Assembly (NCBI GenBank): GCA_037043015.1
Contig: CM073331.1
Span: 4,547,501 to 4,611,500 of the forward strand
DNA length: 64,000 nucleotides
Source: Bryum argenteum
Taxonomy: Eukaryota; Streptophyta; Bryopsida; Bryales; Bryaceae
Direction of reading: 5' to 3'
Part shown: piece after piece, positions 60,841-64,000 of the stretch
Position numbering within the stretch: position 1 is the stretch's first letter
How the letters are laid out: every line of letters starts with the position of its first letter
Made by a program: the position numbers and the translations under genes
Notes under the pieces: generated by a model
Told to the model about the DNA's origin: nothing
Seen by the model: the letters and a program-made list of their open reading frames with translations, nothing else
The model's database searches: none

Positions 60841-61048
60841 CACTAAATTTGATAATTAGTGCTAGATACACTAATTTACATAAACATGTTACTGTTGTTC
60901 AATAATTTTACCCACTATATTGGCCAAGATGGGGGTCCTTATATAGTATCAGAATCAATGCTCTTGGTAAAAAAAATTAAACAAAAGTAAAAACTTATAG
61001 CATTTTCAAATCTTTATAATAATCTAACACTAATTATCAAATTTAGTG
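60841..61048 (+). mobile_element. TA-flanked MITE with CACTAAA ends, copy 1
   Basis: 208 bp, TA on both sides (60839-60840, 61049-61050). Ends CACTAAATTTGATAATTAGT and its near-perfect complement. It matches 62965-63182 in inverted orientation, including TACATAAACATGTTA and AGCATTTTCAAATCTT. Confidence 0.85.
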
Positions 61049-61357
61049 TAGTGGAAAGACGATGGATGTACATGGGGCTGTGATATTGAATTCTACCCCC
61101 GGCCTGACATGCCTCATGTGAGAGGTGCCCACCACCCCCCCCTTCCCGGGTCCTTCGCTTCAGTTGACGCGCTCCTCGCTGGCTCGTCTTTAATTTCCGA
61201 TCATCTCCAAAAAATATCGGGCCATGCCCTTCCTTCATTCCGTATGATAGTGCGGTGCACACTTCTCTCTAAGGTCAGCCTATCCAATTGCAGTCGCTAA
61301 CCCAATACCCAATCCGACATGTACGGGTTCCGTGGAAATAGTGGATCACATGTTAAC

Positions 61358-62284
61358 CCCTAAAAATCCAGGAAAACCGATTCGGTTTTCTGAGATTTTG
61401 GGCAGCTCATTTTAAGCATTTAAATTAATATTTTTGCCTAAGATTTTTATTGGGTGCTCCCCATACAGTAATGTGTATGTGGTAAAATTTTCAAAGTCAA
61501 ATTTTAATTTTATAACCTTCACCTAGAAATTTTAGGTTTCAAGTCCAAAACGGGCAGTTTAAAATAATTTTTTTTAATTTTTTTTTTATTTTAGAAATAT
61601 GTTCATTACCAAATTACTATTCAAATTCCAAAGTATCCGAAGTCAAAAATTTTACCAATTTTACAAGGGCAGCCTCCAAAACTTTCAAAAACAATCTTCA
61701 CAATTTCTAGTAATTTTACAATTTTTTCTTTCAAAAATTGCCAAAATTCAAGATTTTGGATTTTTTCCAAGAATTTTTTTTCGAAATTCACATTATCATA
61801 AATGCACCTTCTCACCGTCGAGATTTTTCTCAAACTAAATATATCATACGTGGTGCTTGTTTTACTATATGGTTGTTTTTAGACCTTCTTTCATAAAATA
61901 TTTTACATTAAGGCCAAAAAGTGGAATTGGTCTCTAAAATTTTGCATGAGCATACCCAAATTGATTACCTACATGAAAAAAAATGAGGGAAAAATATTTG
62001 GAATAACAATCATCAAGTTGCCCTTGGCACCATTTAGACAATGCCTCTCACGCAGCGGCAAAAAAAAGTGTTGGTCAAATTTTGATTGTTATGATCTCAC
62101 AAATGAAAAACATCCAACGGTTGAAATTTTGACCAGTACTTTGTATACAAGTTAGGTACAAGATCTTACGGTTAAAAGTCTAAAACCAGAAAAAAAAGTT
62201 TCTCCATTTCCCCATTTCCCAACGAAGCTGAAAAATGGCAGTTTTTGGTTCTGGAGGTCGAGGAAACCCCTGGGTTTTTAGGGG
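61358..62284 (+). mobile_element. Non-coding TTAA-flanked element, family D, best-preserved copy
   Basis: 927 bp, exact TTAA on both sides (61354-61357, 62285-62288). Ends CCCCTAAAAATCCAGG and CCTGGGTTTTTAGGGG are inverted. It has no open frame beyond chance. The right TTAA is also the left border of the next element. Confidence 0.78.
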
Positions 62285-62288
62285 TTAA

Positions 62289-62532
62289 CCCTTAATTGAC
62301 ATCACTGTTTTGAGAAAAATGTGACCTCATCGTCCTTCAACCATATTTTGACATAGATAATTAAATAAATTCGAAAATCTGAAATGGTGAGTGTCGAACT
62401 AACTTGATCCTGTAAATATTTTTTTTTAAAAACGACCACATCGGGTAAAATCTCGAAATTTGCCACCGTTGAGAGTATGGAAGTTCTTGTTCAGATTCGA
62501 GGACCAATTTGGTCCCTTATGTCAATAAAGAA
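62289..62532 (+). mobile_element. Non-coding TTAA-flanked element, family A, copy 2
   Basis: 244 bp. Left end CCCTTAATTGACATCACTG after TTAA (62285-62288); right end ATGTCAATAAAGAA before TTAA (62533-62536). It aligns along its length with 4194-4455. Confidence 0.72.
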
Positions 62533-62714
62533 TTAATCGACTAAATTACATGTCTCACTTTCAAAATTGTCCTCTTTCATTGCAATTAAAAGGAGGGATT
62601 CTAAAAGGATGTAATGGTTGGATATAATAACGATGCCATTGCCCAACTTTGTTACTTTCTTTGATACTACTTCTTTTTTCTTTCTTTTTTTCTTTTTCCC
62701 CTTCAATCAATCAT

Positions 62715-63215
62715 TCTAAGGTGTCAGGAGAAGTGGAGCTTCATCTTTTCCTTTTCCTTTTTCCCCTGGTAGCATTTTGCTAAACAGAAATATGGACTCA
62801 TGCTCGGAAAAAAGGAAAAAGACGGATGACTCAACTTCTTTGCCACATTCGTTGCCTTTATTCGTTGCCTTTATTCGTTGCCTGAATGTTTTGGTTCACT
62901 TTCAGTTCATCTGATATGAATTATTCTCATCAGCTCATTATTCTCATAAAGCTGAAGTCAGCTACACTAAAATAGGTAGATTAGTGTTAGATTTTTATAA
63001 GATTTGAAAATGCTATGAGTTTTTACTTCTGGTACAAAAAAATTACCAAGAGTATTGACTCCAATACTTTGGAAGGATCCACATCTTGACAGATGTAGAG
63101 GGTAAAAAGATTTACCAACAGTAAAAACTTATAACATGTTTATATAAATTAGTGTATCTAACACTAATCTACCTATTTAGTGTAGCTGATGTAGCTAACA
63201 ACTTCTACTGCAAGT
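62715..63215 (+). repeat. Dispersed repeat, copy 2, split by a MITE
   Basis: Inverted match to 45700-45960. The match stops at GAAGTCAGC (62962), resumes at GCTGATGTAGCTAACAAC (63185) and fits the other copy once the 218-bp MITE is removed. A short CGTTGCCTTTATT tandem (62849-62881) is expanded here. Confidence 0.75.
62965..63182 (-). mobile_element. TA-flanked MITE with CACTAAA ends, copy 2
   Basis: 218 bp, TA on both sides (62963-62964, 63183-63184). Ends CACTAAAATAGGTAGATTAG and the complement of CACTAAATAGGTAGATTAGT. Same family as 60841-61048, opposite orientation. The empty site is seen in the related repeat at 45700-45960. Confidence 0.88.
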
Positions 63216-63235
63216 GTTAACCTAAAGATCCTTAA

Positions 63236-63880
63236 CCCTTAAAACGCCCAAGATGTCAAATAACACATCTTTTGGATGAAAGTAGAAAGTTTGAAGAGCC
63301 ATTACTTCTTCATCTCGAATCACTTTTGTACCTCCTTCATCCACCATTGGATTTCAACTTTGGTTCTTGGAACAACTTCCAAGTAGAGTATAGTTTAAGT
63401 GATAAAACCCTCGACCCAATCGAAGGTGTTTTGAAGATAAGGCAAGAATTTTAGTGCAAGGGGTGTAGATTTGGATCCTTTTTCCTTTGTAAATATTCTG
63501 GCAATTTTCACCATTGCAAGGCTATTACTTGAACCAAGAATTATTTTTGATGAAGCCTCAATGCAAAAGAGTGTTGTTGAGATGAGGGTGGACAACTTTG
63601 TAGTTGGTGAATTTTTCATTGCCGTATGTTTGTTGACAACATTCATACTTCAAAGTTCAAAGTGAGAATGTTGAGATCATTTTTGAGTACTAATATGTTA
63701 CAATCTTGCAATCTCTGAGGCCCCATGACTCCAAAGTTGACCCACAAGACCTATAACAAGTATACTATAAGATTGTACGGTTGAGATTTAGATAGCGTGC
63801 CTTCATATTCATCTATGACATTTTGCAAAGAAATGTGTTTCTAGGCTCCAGACCGGTAGACCCCCTTTGGGCGTTCAAGG
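63236..63880 (+). mobile_element. Non-coding TTAA-flanked element, family C
   Basis: About 645 bp. Left border TTAA (63232-63235) then CCCTTAAAACGCCC; right end GGGCGTTCAAGG then a decayed TAAA. Its 3' half matches 14390-14760. Short open frames only. Confidence 0.6.
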
Positions 63881-64000
63881 TAAAAACCCAAATCGGGTTT
63901 CTAGGGCTCCCGCACAGAAAAAATCAGCCAACTTTGACACTTATAGGGGGGGGCCGCACTGGGAGTCCAGTTGAGTTGAGTTGAAGTTAGCTAGTTGAGT

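Noticed and set aside
60841-61048. CACTA (CMC/En-Spm) transposon because of the CACTA ends
   Set aside because: The flanking duplication is TA, not 3 bp, and the long inverted ends differ from typical CACTA elements.

Overview
This window looks like nuclear DNA of a land plant. It is AT-rich and gene-poor and carries plant families: a subtilisin-like protease of the SBT type, two B3-domain (REM-like) proteins, a DUF7138-type protein, Ty1/copia elements primed by initiator tRNA-Met, and Stowaway MITEs. The style of the kinase family and a LINE that resembles green-algal elements make me lean to a non-seed plant (moss, lycophyte or fern). That lean is inference; I cannot name a species.

Only four genes look intact: (1) a B3 gene on the minus strand (5708-8366, four exons, all introns phase 0, about 659 aa); (2) a second B3 gene on the plus strand (18694-20923, five exons, about 516 aa) with the same layout, an N-terminal Cys/His cluster followed by two B3 domains; (3) a DUF7138-type gene with a poly-Ala/poly-Gln tract (52215-53279); (4) a secreted subtilase on the minus strand (54150-57191, four exons, about 790 aa, catalytic Asp/His/Ser all present).

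Broken host genes: the last three exons of an Aurora kinase (3414-4028, minus), and three tandem copies of a TKL-like kinase (32358-33612, 35157-36173, 46021-46937), each with its own 3' flank. Two of the three copies share the same premature TGA.

Mobile DNA fills the rest. At the left edge is part of a copia element (1-3287). A short, old LTR element lies at 22405-24239. A 7.2-kb LINE (36269-43517) sits in the 3' flank of the second kinase copy with a 12-bp target duplication and a (TA)n tail. It encodes an APE endonuclease, RT, RNase H, a CCHC finger and a C-terminal domain that reads like a restriction-like endonuclease, which is the layout of the Dualen/RandI group known from green algae. 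At least five families of non-coding elements have TTAA-CCC...GGG-TTAA ends, the hallmark of piggyBac-type transposons; one pair shares a single TTAA and one copy hosts a GC-rich MITE and a tRNA-derived SINE with an 11-bp target duplication. Other MITEs (Stowaway, TA-flanked CACTAAA-ended, foldback types), long hairpins, minisatellites and G-rich DNA are also present.

Layout: 1-5.7 kb copia, Aurora relic and a TTAA element; 5.7-9.3 kb B3 gene; 9.3-17.4 kb repeats; 17.4-21 kb B3 gene; 21-30 kb mobile-element relics; 31-48.5 kb kinase triplication with the LINE; 48.5-52 kb repeats; 52-58 kb DUF7138 gene and subtilase; 58-64 kb dense nested MITEs.
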